Source: Arthrobacter_E sp044748305
GTDB taxonomy: Bacteria; Actinomycetota; Actinomycetes; Actinomycetales; Micrococcaceae
Length of the DNA stretch: 64,000 nucleotides
Assembly (NCBI RefSeq): GCF_044748305.1
Contig: NZ_JBIVFT010000002.1
Location: forward strand, 124,001 to 188,000
Direction of reading: 5' to 3'
Below are positions 1 to 7,741 of the stretch, piece after piece. The notes below the pieces were generated by a model that saw only the letters and a list, made by a program, of their open reading frames with translations, ran no database searches and was not told the DNA's origin. Numbering within the stretch: the stretch's first letter is position 1; the number at the start of each line of letters is the position of its first letter. The position numbers and the translations under genes are program-made.

Positions 1-787
1 CCAGATGTTCGCGGAGCGAGTCCCCCACCTTGCCCTTGATCGCGTCGAGGTTCTCCAGGATGCCCGGCAAGCCACCGTAGAGATTGATCCACTTGGCCGC
101 GGTCTTCGGGCCGACGCCCGGTACGCCCGGAAGGTTGTCGGCGGTCTCTCCCACCAGGGCGGCGAGGTCGGAGTACTGATCCGGACCGACGAAGTACTTC
201 TCGCGGACAGCCTCAGCGTCCATGCGAGGGATGTCGGAGACGCCCTTCTTGGGGTACAGCACGAAGACGTTGTCGGTGATGAGCTGGAAGGCGTCGCGGT
301 CCCCGGAGACCAGCAGAACCTCCCAGCCGGCCTCTTCGCCCCGGGCCGCGAGAGTCGCCAGGATGTCATCCGCTTCAAAACCCGGCATCTTCAGGGTCTT
401 GACGCCCCAGGCGTGCATGACCTGGTCGATCAGGTCGATCTGGCCGCTGAACTCCTCCGGGGTGGCGTTCCGGCCGCCCTTATAACCGTCGTATTCCTTC
501 TTGCGGAAGGTGGTGTCATCGGAGACGTCGAAGGCGACGGCCACGTGGGTCGGTTTCTGGTCCTTGATGAGATTGATCAGCATCGAGGTGAAGCCGTGCA
601 CCGCATTGGTGTGCTGTCCCGTGGACGTGGCGAAGTTCTCCGCCGGAAGGGCGTAGAACGCCCGGAAAGCCATCGAATGGCCGTCCAGGACCAGGAGCCG
701 GTTCCGCTCCCCCGTTGCCGTTTCCGCCGGGGAGGCCCCGCCGTCGTTGCCGTTCTCCGCCGCCGCGCTCTTGCCTGTTTCGCTCAC
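1..787 (-). CDS. polA: DNA polymerase I, N-terminal part (runs off the window)
   Basis: The visible 262 residues are the 5'-to-3' exonuclease (FEN-like) domain of DNA polymerase I, which removes RNA primers and flaps in replication and repair. Seen: an Asp/Ser/Thr-poor start region, then LLVLDGHSMAFRAFYALP, AFDVSDDTTFRKKEYDGYKGGR, EADDILAT and GDRDAFQL with the metal-binding acidic residues, and a helix-hairpin-helix stretch VPGVGPKTAAKW near the window edge. The polymerase domain lies outside the window. I chose the GTG at 787; no Shine-Dalgarno is obvious, but a TACGCT hexamer sits six bases upstream, suggesting a leaderless transcript. The reductase gene at 839-1381 lies 51 bp upstream on the same strand. 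Confidence 0.95.
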   Translation of the reverse strand, partial: MSETGKSAAAENGNDGGASPAETATGERNRLLVLDGHSMAFRAFYALPAENFATSTGQHTNAVHGFTSMLINLIKDQKPTHVAVAFDVSDDTTFRKKEYDGYKGGRNATPEEFSGQIDLIDQVMHAWGVKTLKMPGFEADDILATLAARGEEAGWEVLLVSGDRDAFQLITDNVFVLYPKKGVSDIPRMDAEAVREKYFVGPDQYSDLAALVGETADNLPGVPGVGPKTAAKWINLYGGLPGILENLDAIKGKVGDSLREHL

Positions 788-793
788 CCTGCC

Positions 794-799
794 AGCGTA
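794..799 (-). promoter_or_regulatory. candidate -10 box for leaderless polA
   Basis: TACGCT (TANNNT type) on the minus strand with exactly six bases between it and the GTG start of polA. No ribosome binding site is present, which fits a leaderless mRNA. No convincing -35 box is seen. Confidence 0.4.
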
Positions 800-838
800 G
801 TGGTCGACTGCGACATTTTCATCCGGCGCGGCGGAGCA

Positions 839-1381
839 TCAGGGACGTGGCGCCGCCTCGTACCGCAGTTCGAGGACGCTCCCGACGGCGCGGCTCTCCC
901 GCAGCTCCCACAGGCGGCCGCCGCCTTCGAGGGGCAGGATGCGTTTGCCGGAGCCCAAAGTGATGGGCATGACGGTGAGGATCAGCTCATCCAGGTGACC
1001 TGCGGCCGCGAACTGCGCCGCGAGCTGACCGCCACCCATCACCCAGACGTCCTTCTCCCCTGCGTCGCGAAGGAAGTCAGGCACGAATTCCCGGACCTCA
1101 CCCCGGACCAGGGTGATGTCAGCTCCCGGATAAACGGGAAGCTCATGGTGGGTGAAGACCCAGACCGGCGTGCCCGCATATGGCCAGGGACCTTCGAAAT
1201 GCTCCAGGAGCCACTCGTAGGTGATGCCGCCCATCACCACGCAACCGACGCCGCTGTAGAACTCCTCGTAGCGGCCCGGTGTCCCGGTCTCTTCGGCGTT
1301 CAAAAGCCAGTCGAGAGAATCGTCATCCGTGGCGATGAAGCCGTCCAAGGACACTGCCGTGAAGTACTGGAATTTCCCCAT
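839..1381 (-). CDS. dihydrofolate reductase family protein (RibD C-terminal fold)
   Basis: A 180-residue protein of the RibD C-terminal/DHFR-like superfamily, a group of NAD(P)H-dependent reductases found in riboflavin synthesis and in many uncharacterised bacterial proteins. Seen: N-terminal FQYFTAVSLDGFIA with the typical S-L-D-G-x-I/V-A signature, a VMGG turn near residue 50, and the nucleotide-binding VWVMGGGQLAAQF segment around residues 112-124. The start is the ATG at 1381; an open frame continues upstream but has no family similarity. A TATGGT hexamer ends five bases before the ATG, so the message may be nearly leaderless. The substrate is unknown. It lies between the small membrane protein and polA on the same strand. 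Confidence 0.8.
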   Translation of the reverse strand: MGKFQYFTAVSLDGFIATDDDSLDWLLNAEETGTPGRYEEFYSGVGCVVMGGITYEWLLEHFEGPWPYAGTPVWVFTHHELPVYPGADITLVRGEVREFVPDFLRDAGEKDVWVMGGGQLAAQFAAAGHLDELILTVMPITLGSGKRILPLEGGGRLWELRESRAVGSVLELRYEAAPRP

Positions 1382-1434
1382 ACCCCACCATAGCCCGGCC
1401 GAAGGCCCGGAGCTTCCAGCCGGAGGGGCGCCGT

Positions 1435-1656
1435 CTACTTGGTGAAGTAAGGCACGATCAGGTAGATCCCGAAGAGCACTACGGCGCCGCAGGCACCGAA
1501 GCACAGATACGCGATCGAACGGGTGATCCGCGGGGATTTCTGTTCAGCGTCGGCCGCGATGGCCGTCAGCCGCACACCGAGCGAGTACAGCACCACCAGG
1601 ACGACGGCGGAGACGAGGGTCGCGCCGGCGACCTGCAGCAGTTCCAACCACTTCAT
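1435..1656 (-). CDS. small two-helix membrane protein coupled to pit
   Basis: A 73-residue protein with two hydrophobic helices (about residues 8-28 and 48-70) joined by a short charged loop. Its ATG overlaps the stop codon of the phosphate transporter as ATGA (1653-1656), so the two are probably translationally coupled. I know no named function. The second pit gene in this window (62242-63429) is also followed directly by a small two-helix protein (61931-62224), which suggests an accessory subunit or regulator of the PiT transporter. That role is inference from position only. Confidence 0.7.
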   Translation of the reverse strand: MKWLELLQVAGATLVSAVVLVVLYSLGVRLTAIAADAEQKSPRITRSIAYLCFGACGAVVLFGIYLIVPYFTK

Positions 1657-2855
1657 TCCTGGACACCCTTGTTCGCGGCCTTGGCGGCCTTCTTCTTTTT
1701 CTGGAAGCGGACGGCCGTGCCGGCTTCTTCGACCTCGACGGCGTTGTTGTGGCTCACGTGGGACTTCCGGGAGTGCAGGAACATGGCCACGATGGTGCCG
1801 ATGCCGACCGCGATGGCAATGGCGGTCCCGACAGGGCCGGTTCCCACGAGAAGCGCCGTCAGGGCGCCGACGATCGCAGCGGCAGGCAGCGTGAAGAGCC
1901 AGCCGGTGGCGATCTTGCCGACCATGCCCCAGCGCACCGTGGTGCCCTTGCGGCCGAGGCCGGAACCGATCACCGAGCCCGACGCCACCTGGGTCGTGGA
2001 GAGCGCGAATCCGAGGTGGGAAGAAGCCAGAATGGCGGCGGCCGTGCTGGTCTCCGCGGAGAAGCCCTGAGCGGGCTTCACCTCCGTCAGGCCCGAGCCC
2101 ATGGTCCGGATGATCCTCCACCCACCCGAGTAGGTGCCGATCGCGATGGCGAGGGCACAGGCCGCGATGACCCAGAACTCCGGGCCGGAACCGGCCGGCT
2201 GCGTTCCGCTGGCGATCAGGACCAGCGTGATGATGCCCATGGTCTTCTGAGCGTCGTTGGTGCCGTGTGCCAGCGCCACGAGGCTCGAGGTGAAGATCTG
2301 TCCCGTACGGAAGCCACCACGCTTCTGGGTGAGCTTGTCACCGGTCTCCGGATCGTGGCGCGAAGTCAGCGCATAGGCCAGACGCGTGCAGATGTAGGCG
2401 ACGCCGCCTGCGATCACGGGGGCGAACACGGCGGGCAGGATCACCTTCAGCAGAACCGTGTCGAAGTTCACCGAATACACCCCGATTCCCACGACCGCTG
2501 CGCCGATGAGACCACCGAACAGGGCGTGGGAGGAACTGGAGGGCAGGCCCTTGAGCCAGGTGAACATGTTCCAGAGGATGGCCCCCATCAGGCCCGCGAA
2601 GATGATCTCAGGAGTGATGTGGATCCCGTCCGAACCTTCCCGGATGATCCCGCCGGAGACGGTCTTGGCGACCTCGGTGGACAGGAATGCTCCCACCAGG
2701 TTCAGCGCCGCGGCGAGGGCCACTGCCGTCTTGGGCTTGATGGCCCCGGTGGCGATGGGGGTCGCCATGGCGTTCGCCGTGTCATGGAAACCATTTGTGA
2801 AATCGAAGAAGAGAGCCAGCACAATGACCAGCGCTGCCATGAAGGTGACGTCCAC
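1653..2855 (-). CDS. pit: PiT-family inorganic phosphate transporter
   Basis: A 400-residue, roughly ten-helix membrane protein that imports metal-phosphate in symport with protons (PiT/SLC20 family). The two inverted family signatures are both present: FDFTNGFHDTANAMATPIATGA at about residues 18-39 and HGTNDAQKTMG at about 197-207. The GTG at 2855 is preferred because it aligns the N-terminus with the second PiT protein of the window; an ATG at 2840 is an alternative. A PHO box of 11-base direct repeats lies upstream (2920-2963), indicating induction by phosphate limitation through PhoP. The downstream small membrane protein overlaps its stop codon. Confidence 0.93.
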   Translation of the reverse strand: MDVTFMAALVIVLALFFDFTNGFHDTANAMATPIATGAIKPKTAVALAAALNLVGAFLSTEVAKTVSGGIIREGSDGIHITPEIIFAGLMGAILWNMFTWLKGLPSSSSHALFGGLIGAAVVGIGVYSVNFDTVLLKVILPAVFAPVIAGGVAYICTRLAYALTSRHDPETGDKLTQKRGGFRTGQIFTSSLVALAHGTNDAQKTMGIITLVLIASGTQPAGSGPEFWVIAACALAIAIGTYSGGWRIIRTMGSGLTEVKPAQGFSAETSTAAAILASSHLGFALSTTQVASGSVIGSGLGRKGTTVRWGMVGKIATGWLFTLPAAAIVGALTALLVGTGPVGTAIAIAVGIGTIVAMFLHSRKSHVSHNNAVEVEEAGTAVRFQKKKKAAKAANKGVQE

Positions 2856-2919
2856 CCGGGCCCAATCTGTGTGTCGTGAGTCAGCCGCAGCGCGCAGGAC
2901 GCCACATCGCTATGTTAAG

Positions 2920-2963
2920 GGCTGTTGACGACAGCATGAAAATCCGGTGAACACCCGGTGAGG
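2920..2963 (-). promoter_or_regulatory. PHO box upstream of pit
   Basis: Reading the minus strand from 2963, four consecutive 11-base units are seen: CCTCACCGGGT, GTTCACCGGAT, TTTCATGCTGT and CGTCAACAGCC. Tandem 11-base GTTCACC-type units are the established binding pattern for actinobacterial PhoP. The block ends 65 bp before the pit GTG, and a TTAACATA stretch follows where a -10 could lie. The best unit matches GTTCACC exactly. Confidence 0.65.
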
Positions 2964-2965
2964 AA

Positions 2966-3694
2966 TCAGTGCGCGGCTCCGGGCGGGGCTGCACGGTGCG
3001 GTCCGTCCAACGCGGCTGCGATCTGGCGTTCCAGAGAGGCGAAGGCTGTTTGCGGCACGGCGATCAGGCCGTCGAGCTCCTTGCGCACCCTCCGGTACGC
3101 CGCCTGCCGCTCCGGTGCCGTGGCTCCGGGGTCGACGGCGATGTTGAGCAGCTGGCGTGCCCTGGCGAGGTGCTCCCGTTCTTCCGGAGAGAAAGCCGAG
3201 TCCTTGATCCGCTGCGCATTCCGCTCGGCCACGTCGAAGGCATGGCCATACGCCAGAACGGCATCACGATAGGCCTGGAACTCCTCATCGGGCAGTTCTT
3301 CGCCGGGGACTGGGCGCAGGGAATCCGCCCGGCGCTTCGCCTTGAGGTACTCGACGGTCAGCGGCTCCCGGACGTCGCTCATCCCAGGGAAGTCGATCAT
3401 CTTCGCGACGTCGAGTTCGTACTCGAGCCAGCGGGAGTTGATGGAATCGTGTTCGGAGAGCACGCGACTCAGGTCAAGCGCTCCACTCTGCGGGGGCTCC
3501 TGTGGTTCGTGTCCGTCGCCCTCCGGCTCGGCCGCCGGGGCGGGCAGACCCGCGCGGATCCGCTCGATCTCCACCCGACGCTGGTGGCGCCGTTCACCCG
3601 CTTGGGAGATCCTCCTCGCCCAGCCGGCACCGACACCGCCGAAGACGAAGACGAGCCACCAGTAGTGGCCGATGAAATCGAGAATTGGCTGCAC
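2966..3694 (-). CDS. conserved membrane-anchored protein of unknown function
   Basis: A 242-residue protein I do not recognise. One hydrophobic segment near the N-terminus (about residues 5-25, HYWWLVFVFGGVGAGW) is followed by basic residues, so the bulk is probably cytoplasmic. A proline/glutamate-rich linker follows (about 52-70), then an alpha-helical, charged region to the C-terminus. The start is GTG at 3694. A TAGCGT hexamer lies exactly six bases upstream, so the transcript may be leaderless, although GGAGGA occupies the spacer. It is divergent from yciO, with only 37 bp between the two starts. Confidence 0.6.
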   Translation of the reverse strand: MQPILDFIGHYWWLVFVFGGVGAGWARRISQAGERRHQRRVEIERIRAGLPAPAAEPEGDGHEPQEPPQSGALDLSRVLSEHDSINSRWLEYELDVAKMIDFPGMSDVREPLTVEYLKAKRRADSLRPVPGEELPDEEFQAYRDAVLAYGHAFDVAERNAQRIKDSAFSPEEREHLARARQLLNIAVDPGATAPERQAAYRRVRKELDGLIAVPQTAFASLERQIAAALDGPHRAAPPGAAH

Positions 3695-3700
3695 TCCTCC

Positions 3701-3706
3701 ACGCTA
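3701..3706 (-). promoter_or_regulatory. candidate -10 box for the 2966-3694 gene
   Basis: TAGCGT on the minus strand, six bases before the GTG at 3694. This is the same arrangement as at polA, the lipoprotein at 14466, the GNAT gene and the LysR gene. Confidence 0.4.
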
Positions 3707-3718
3707 CCGGAGCGGACG

Positions 3719-3724
3719 TATGCT
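3719..3724 (+). promoter_or_regulatory. candidate -10 box for yciO
   Basis: TATGCT, seven bases before the ATG at 3732. It suggests a leaderless or very short-leader transcript that is back to back with the divergent promoter at 3701-3706. Confidence 0.4.
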
Positions 3725-3731
3725 CAGAAGC

Positions 3732-4352
3732 ATGGCCCGCTATTTCGATATCCATCCCGTCGACCCCCAGCCGCGTCTCATCCAGCAGGTGGTGCAGATC
3801 ATTCGCGACGGCGGCTTGATCGCCTATCCGACGGATTCCTGTTACGCGCTCGGAGCGGCGGTGGGCAATCAGGCGGCCCTCGAGCGGATCCGGCAGATCC
3901 GCAGACTCGATGACAAGCACAACTTCACCCTGGTCTGCAGCAACTTCGCACAGATGGGCCAACTGGTGAACATCGGCAATGACGCCTTCCGCGACATCAA
4001 GGCCGTCACGCCCGGCAGCTACACCTTCGTCCTGCCGGCCACCAAGGAGGTGCCCCGGAGGCTCCTCCAGCCGAAGAAGAAGACCGTCGGGGTACGCATC
4101 CCCGACCACCGCGTCACGCACGCGATTCTCGAGGAGCTCGGAGAGCCTTTGCTCTCCTCCACCCTCCTTCTGCCCGGTCAGGACGAGCCCTTGGTGCAAG
4201 GCTGGGAGATCAAAGAGGAACTCGACAACCAAGTGGATGCGGTGATCGATGCGGGCGAATGCGGCACCGAGCCCACCACCGTCATCGACTACTCCAGCGG
4301 CTACCCGGAAATCGCCCGATACGGCATGGGCTCCACCGAACGCTTCGAGTGA
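3732..4352 (+). CDS. yciO: YciO/YrdC/Sua5-family protein (L-threonylcarbamoyladenylate synthase type)
   Basis: A 206-residue single-domain YrdC-fold protein, the same length as E. coli YciO. Seen: ARYFDIHPVDPQPRLIQ at the N-terminus, AYPTDSCYALG, RIRQIRRLDDKHNFTLVC, PGSYTFVLPATKEVPRRLLQPKKKTVGVRIP and PTTVIDYSSG, which follow E. coli YciO almost block by block. YrdC/Sua5 enzymes make threonylcarbamoyl-AMP for the t6A tRNA modification. YciO is a paralogue whose physiological contribution is less certain, so activity is inferred. The ATG at 3732 gives the family-typical N-terminus; an in-frame upstream ATG at 3672 does not. Confidence 0.9.
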   Translation: MARYFDIHPVDPQPRLIQQVVQIIRDGGLIAYPTDSCYALGAAVGNQAALERIRQIRRLDDKHNFTLVCSNFAQMGQLVNIGNDAFRDIKAVTPGSYTFVLPATKEVPRRLLQPKKKTVGVRIPDHRVTHAILEELGEPLLSSTLLLPGQDEPLVQGWEIKEELDNQVDAVIDAGECGTEPTTVIDYSSGYPEIARYGMGSTERFE

Positions 4353-4387
4353 ACCCGGATGTTCCTTCCGGACGAGCTGAAAATAAT

Positions 4388-4395
4388 ATACAATC
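4388..4395 (+). promoter_or_regulatory. AT-rich candidate -10 region before the AraC gene
   Basis: TATACAAT inside an unusually AT-rich stretch (4379-4395) about 65 bases upstream of the AraC-type gene start. No clear -35 is seen. It may be the promoter of the regulator. Confidence 0.3.
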
Positions 4396-4460
4396 CTTGC
4401 CAACCTTGAACTGAGATCCACGTCACAGACGACGCGGGCTCCGATCAGAGGACGGGAAGC

Positions 4461-5429
4461 ATGACCTACTCCTCCCACGGCCTCGCGGCCGACCAGGGAA
4501 TCACCCTTCAGCGCAGCCATGAGTTCGAGGCGTTCCGGAAGACGGTGTCCTCGGCATTCGTCCCCTTACAGGTGTCCTCCGGACAGCACGGCGCGTTCCT
4601 CAGCAGCATCCGTTCCGCCTCGGCCCTGGACTTCCACCTGACCGAGCTGTCCGCCGGAAGCCATCAGGTGGAGCGGACGAGCGAGCTCATCCGTCAGGGT
4701 GGCCCCGACTACTACAAGGTCAGCCTGATCCTCGCCGGTTCAAGTCTCCTGATCCAGGACTCCCGTGAGGTGTTCCTGCGGCCTGGCGACCTCGCGGTCT
4801 ACGACACCTCCCGGCCCTACTCGCTCATCTCCGAAGAGCAGAGCCGCATCATCGTCGCCATGTTCCCGAAGTCGTCCTTCGAACTGCCCGAGTCGCAGAT
4901 CCACCAGGTCTCGGCGATCAACCTGGCCGCGCCCGGTCAATTGGGGAGTCTCGCCGCGGCGCTGCTCGCGAAGGTCTCAGGCAGCCTGGATCAACTCGCC
5001 GGCCCCTTCGGCGTGCGCATCGCCCATTCCTGCCTCGACGTCCTCGCGACGGCGTTCGCCGGGTCCCTGGGCACCGACAGGCCGGTCACCGACCCGCGGG
5101 AGAGGCTGCTCCTGGACATCCACGCCTACATCGACCGTAATCTGGCCTCCCCCGAACTCACCCCGGGTTCGATCGCGGCCGCACACTTCATCTCCACGCG
5201 CCATCTGCACGGCCTGTTCCATGCCGAGGGCGTCACCGTCTCCTCCTGGATCCGCCAGAAGCGCCTGGCCCGCTGTAAGCGGGAGCTCTCGGACCCCATC
5301 CTGGTCAACCGCTCGGTGGCCGCCATCGCCGCAGCATGGGGATTCCCCGATCCGGCGCATTTCAGCCGGACCTTCAAATCCTCCTTCGGCGAGAGTCCAC
5401 GCGATTTCAGAGCGCGTTTCATCAGCTGA
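4461..5429 (+). CDS. AraC-family transcriptional regulator of the monoamine locus
   Basis: A 322-residue regulator with an N-terminal AraC-binding-like domain (about residues 25-195, including KVSLILAGSSLLIQD and LRPGDLAVYDTSRPY, the cupin-type sensing half) and a C-terminal double helix-turn-helix (about 215-322, SIAAAHFISTRHLHGLFHAEG and VAAIAAAWGFPDPAHFSRTFKSSFG). The ATG at 4461 has GAGGACGGGAAG just upstream. The copper amine oxidase gene starts 152 bp downstream on the same strand, so this protein is probably the amine-responsive activator of that gene. The assignment follows from position and from the AraC-type regulators of other amine oxidase genes. Confidence 0.88.
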   Translation: MTYSSHGLAADQGITLQRSHEFEAFRKTVSSAFVPLQVSSGQHGAFLSSIRSASALDFHLTELSAGSHQVERTSELIRQGGPDYYKVSLILAGSSLLIQDSREVFLRPGDLAVYDTSRPYSLISEEQSRIIVAMFPKSSFELPESQIHQVSAINLAAPGQLGSLAAALLAKVSGSLDQLAGPFGVRIAHSCLDVLATAFAGSLGTDRPVTDPRERLLLDIHAYIDRNLASPELTPGSIAAAHFISTRHLHGLFHAEGVTVSSWIRQKRLARCKRELSDPILVNRSVAAIAAAWGFPDPAHFSRTFKSSFGESPRDFRARFIS

Positions 5430-5581
5430 GACGACCCTCCCAGCCGCCTCTTGGCTCAGAGTGAACAGGCCTTGACCGTGCCCGAACCGTTCCCGGCGCC
5501 GTCGGGTGTCCGCACCTACCGTGGGGCCAGGAACTGTGTGCCCGGACCACCGGGCATTCCGGCACGACGGGAGGACTCCGC

Positions 5582-7606
5582 ATGGAGAATCGGCATGACG
5601 ACAGTGGGGACACGCACAAAGGATCCCCTCTTCACACGCACGGCCAGCGGGTCACCGAGCCGGTGGAGGTCCGTCATCCTCTCGACCCGCTGACGGCTGC
5701 GGAGATCGCGGCAGCGCGAGCTCTGCTGCACCGTGAGGGTCACCTGGGTGACACCGTCCGGGTGGCCCAGTTGCTGCCTTTGGACCCGGATCCTGCATGG
5801 CTCCGCGGCTGGCAGGACGGCGACGCGCTGCATCGCCGGGTGGAGGCTGTGCTGCTCGACATCGCGAGCGGCGTCGTCGTGTCCGCCGTCGTCGCCCTGG
5901 ACGGGGCCGGTGCGATCGAGTCCGACCGCGTCATCGACACCGATAGCGAAGGTCAGCCGCAATACCTCTTCGAGGAGTACGAGCGCGTGGAGCGCATCGT
6001 GAAGGAGGATCCGGCGTGGCGGGCCGCCATGACCCGCCGGGGTCTGGGAGATGCCATCGATCTCGCCTTCTGCGCGCCTCTCGCCCCGGGGTATTTCGGC
6101 CGCGAGGACGAGCGCGGAACCCGGGTCATCCGTTCACTGACATTCCTCCGCGGGCATGAGCAGGACAGCCCCTGGGCGCATCCGGTGGAGGGCCTCGTGG
6201 TCCACATCGACCTCACGCGGGAAAGTGTCATCCGTATCGACGACGAGGGCGACGTTCCTGTACCGGAAGCGCATGGAAACTACACGCCGGCGGCACAGGG
6301 TCCGGCCCGCAGCAGCCTGAAGCCGATCGAGATCACCCAGCCGGAGGGGCCCAGCTTCCAGGTGAACGGTTCAGCGGTCACCTGGGAGAACTGGTCCTTC
6401 CGCGTCGGCTTCAACGCCCGGGAGGGGCTGGTCCTGAACTCCCTGACGTTCCGGGACGGAGAGCGGGAACGGAGCGTGCTGCGCCGTGCCAGCGTTCCGG
6501 AGATGGTGGTGCCCTACGGCGACACGGCGGTGGGACGCTACTGGATCAGCTACTTCGATGCCGGCGAATACCTTCTCGGCAAGAACGCGAACTCACTCAC
6601 CCTCGGCTGCGACTGCCTGGGCGTCATCCACTACTTCGACCAGTTCGTGGCCGACGACCACGGACACCCTGTCAAAATCCCGCAAGCGGTCTGCATGCAC
6701 GAGGAAGACTACGGCATCCTCTGGAAGCACACCGACACGGAAGGCAACACCGAGGTCCGCCGCTCACGCCGCTTGGTCATCTCCTACTTCTCCACCATCG
6801 GCAACTACGACTATGGCTTCTTCTGGTACCTCTACCTCGACGGCACCATCCAGTTGGAGGCGAAGGCGACCGGCATCGTGTTCGCCGGGGCCGGCGTGCC
6901 CGGCACCACTAATCCTCATGCCCCCGAGGTCGCGCCGGGCGTCTTCGCCCCGGTGCACCAGCACCTCTTCTGTGCCCGCCTGGAGACGGCCGTGGACACT
7001 CCGGAGAACTCCCTGTACGAAGTCGAGGTGAAGGGCATCCCCATGGGCCCCGACAACCCGTACGGCAACGCCTTCACCTGGGACGAGCGTCTCCTCTCCA
7101 GTGAGTCCCAGGCCAGGAGGCGTGCCGATCCGTCGCTGGGCCGCCTGTGGGAGGTCCGGAGCAGTACGGCCCACAACCGGCTGGGCCACTCCACGGCCTA
7201 CCGCTTGCATCCGCACACCGGTCCCGTCCTCATGGCCCAGCCGGAGTCCTCGGTCTGGCAGCGTGCCACCTTCGCGACCGAACACCTCTGGGCCACGCCG
7301 TACCGCAGCGACGAACGTTTCCCGGCGGGCGACTTTCCCAATGCGAACCCCGGTGGTGCCGGGCTTCCGGCCTGGACGGCCGCGGACCGGCTGCTGCAGG
7401 ACGAACGACTGGTGCTCTGGCACGTCTTCGGCCCCACCCATGTGCCCCGTCCCGAAGACTGGCCCATCATGCCGGTCGACTACTCGGGCTTCAGCTTCAA
7501 ACCGCACGGCTTCCTCGATCAGAATCCGGCGCTCGATCTCCCGGACGGCGGACGGCACGGCAGCGGAGGGTGCTGCGGCGACGGCCGCGCCTGCACCTGC
7601 CACTGA
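5582..7606 (+). CDS. tynA: copper amine oxidase (primary-amine/tyramine/phenylethylamine oxidase)
   Basis: A 674-residue quinoprotein that oxidises primary amines to aldehydes with release of NH3 and H2O2. The order of motifs follows the Arthrobacter globiformis enzyme: catalytic-base Asp326 in SYFDAGEY, GCDCLG, CMHEEDYG, the TPQ-forming Tyr409 in TIGNYDYGF, and copper ligands His459 and His461 in PVHQHLF and His620 in THVPRPEDWPIMPVD. GGGAGG seven bases upstream fixes the ATG at 5582. No signal peptide is seen, so it is probably cytoplasmic. The C-terminus carries an unusual GGCCGDGRACTCH tail. AraC upstream and aldehyde dehydrogenase downstream fit amine catabolism. The exact amine preferred is inferred, not shown. 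Confidence 0.95.
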   Translation: MENRHDDSGDTHKGSPLHTHGQRVTEPVEVRHPLDPLTAAEIAAARALLHREGHLGDTVRVAQLLPLDPDPAWLRGWQDGDALHRRVEAVLLDIASGVVVSAVVALDGAGAIESDRVIDTDSEGQPQYLFEEYERVERIVKEDPAWRAAMTRRGLGDAIDLAFCAPLAPGYFGREDERGTRVIRSLTFLRGHEQDSPWAHPVEGLVVHIDLTRESVIRIDDEGDVPVPEAHGNYTPAAQGPARSSLKPIEITQPEGPSFQVNGSAVTWENWSFRVGFNAREGLVLNSLTFRDGERERSVLRRASVPEMVVPYGDTAVGRYWISYFDAGEYLLGKNANSLTLGCDCLGVIHYFDQFVADDHGHPVKIPQAVCMHEEDYGILWKHTDTEGNTEVRRSRRLVISYFSTIGNYDYGFFWYLYLDGTIQLEAKATGIVFAGAGVPGTTNPHAPEVAPGVFAPVHQHLFCARLETAVDTPENSLYEVEVKGIPMGPDNPYGNAFTWDERLLSSESQARRRADPSLGRLWEVRSSTAHNRLGHSTAYRLHPHTGPVLMAQPESSVWQRATFATEHLWATPYRSDERFPAGDFPNANPGGAGLPAWTAADRLLQDERLVLWHVFGPTHVPRPEDWPIMPVDYSGFSFKPHGFLDQNPALDLPDGGRHGSGGCCGDGRACTCH

Positions 7607-7741
7607 CGACGGCGGCCGGTGCGCCGTCGTCGTCGCCCCTCGATCGTGCGCTCCTGGACAAGGCCCGCACGCTCGCGTCCGATGACCTCCCGCACGCCGG
7701 AACCTACCGTGAAGACAGCACTGCTCATCAGGAGGAGAACC

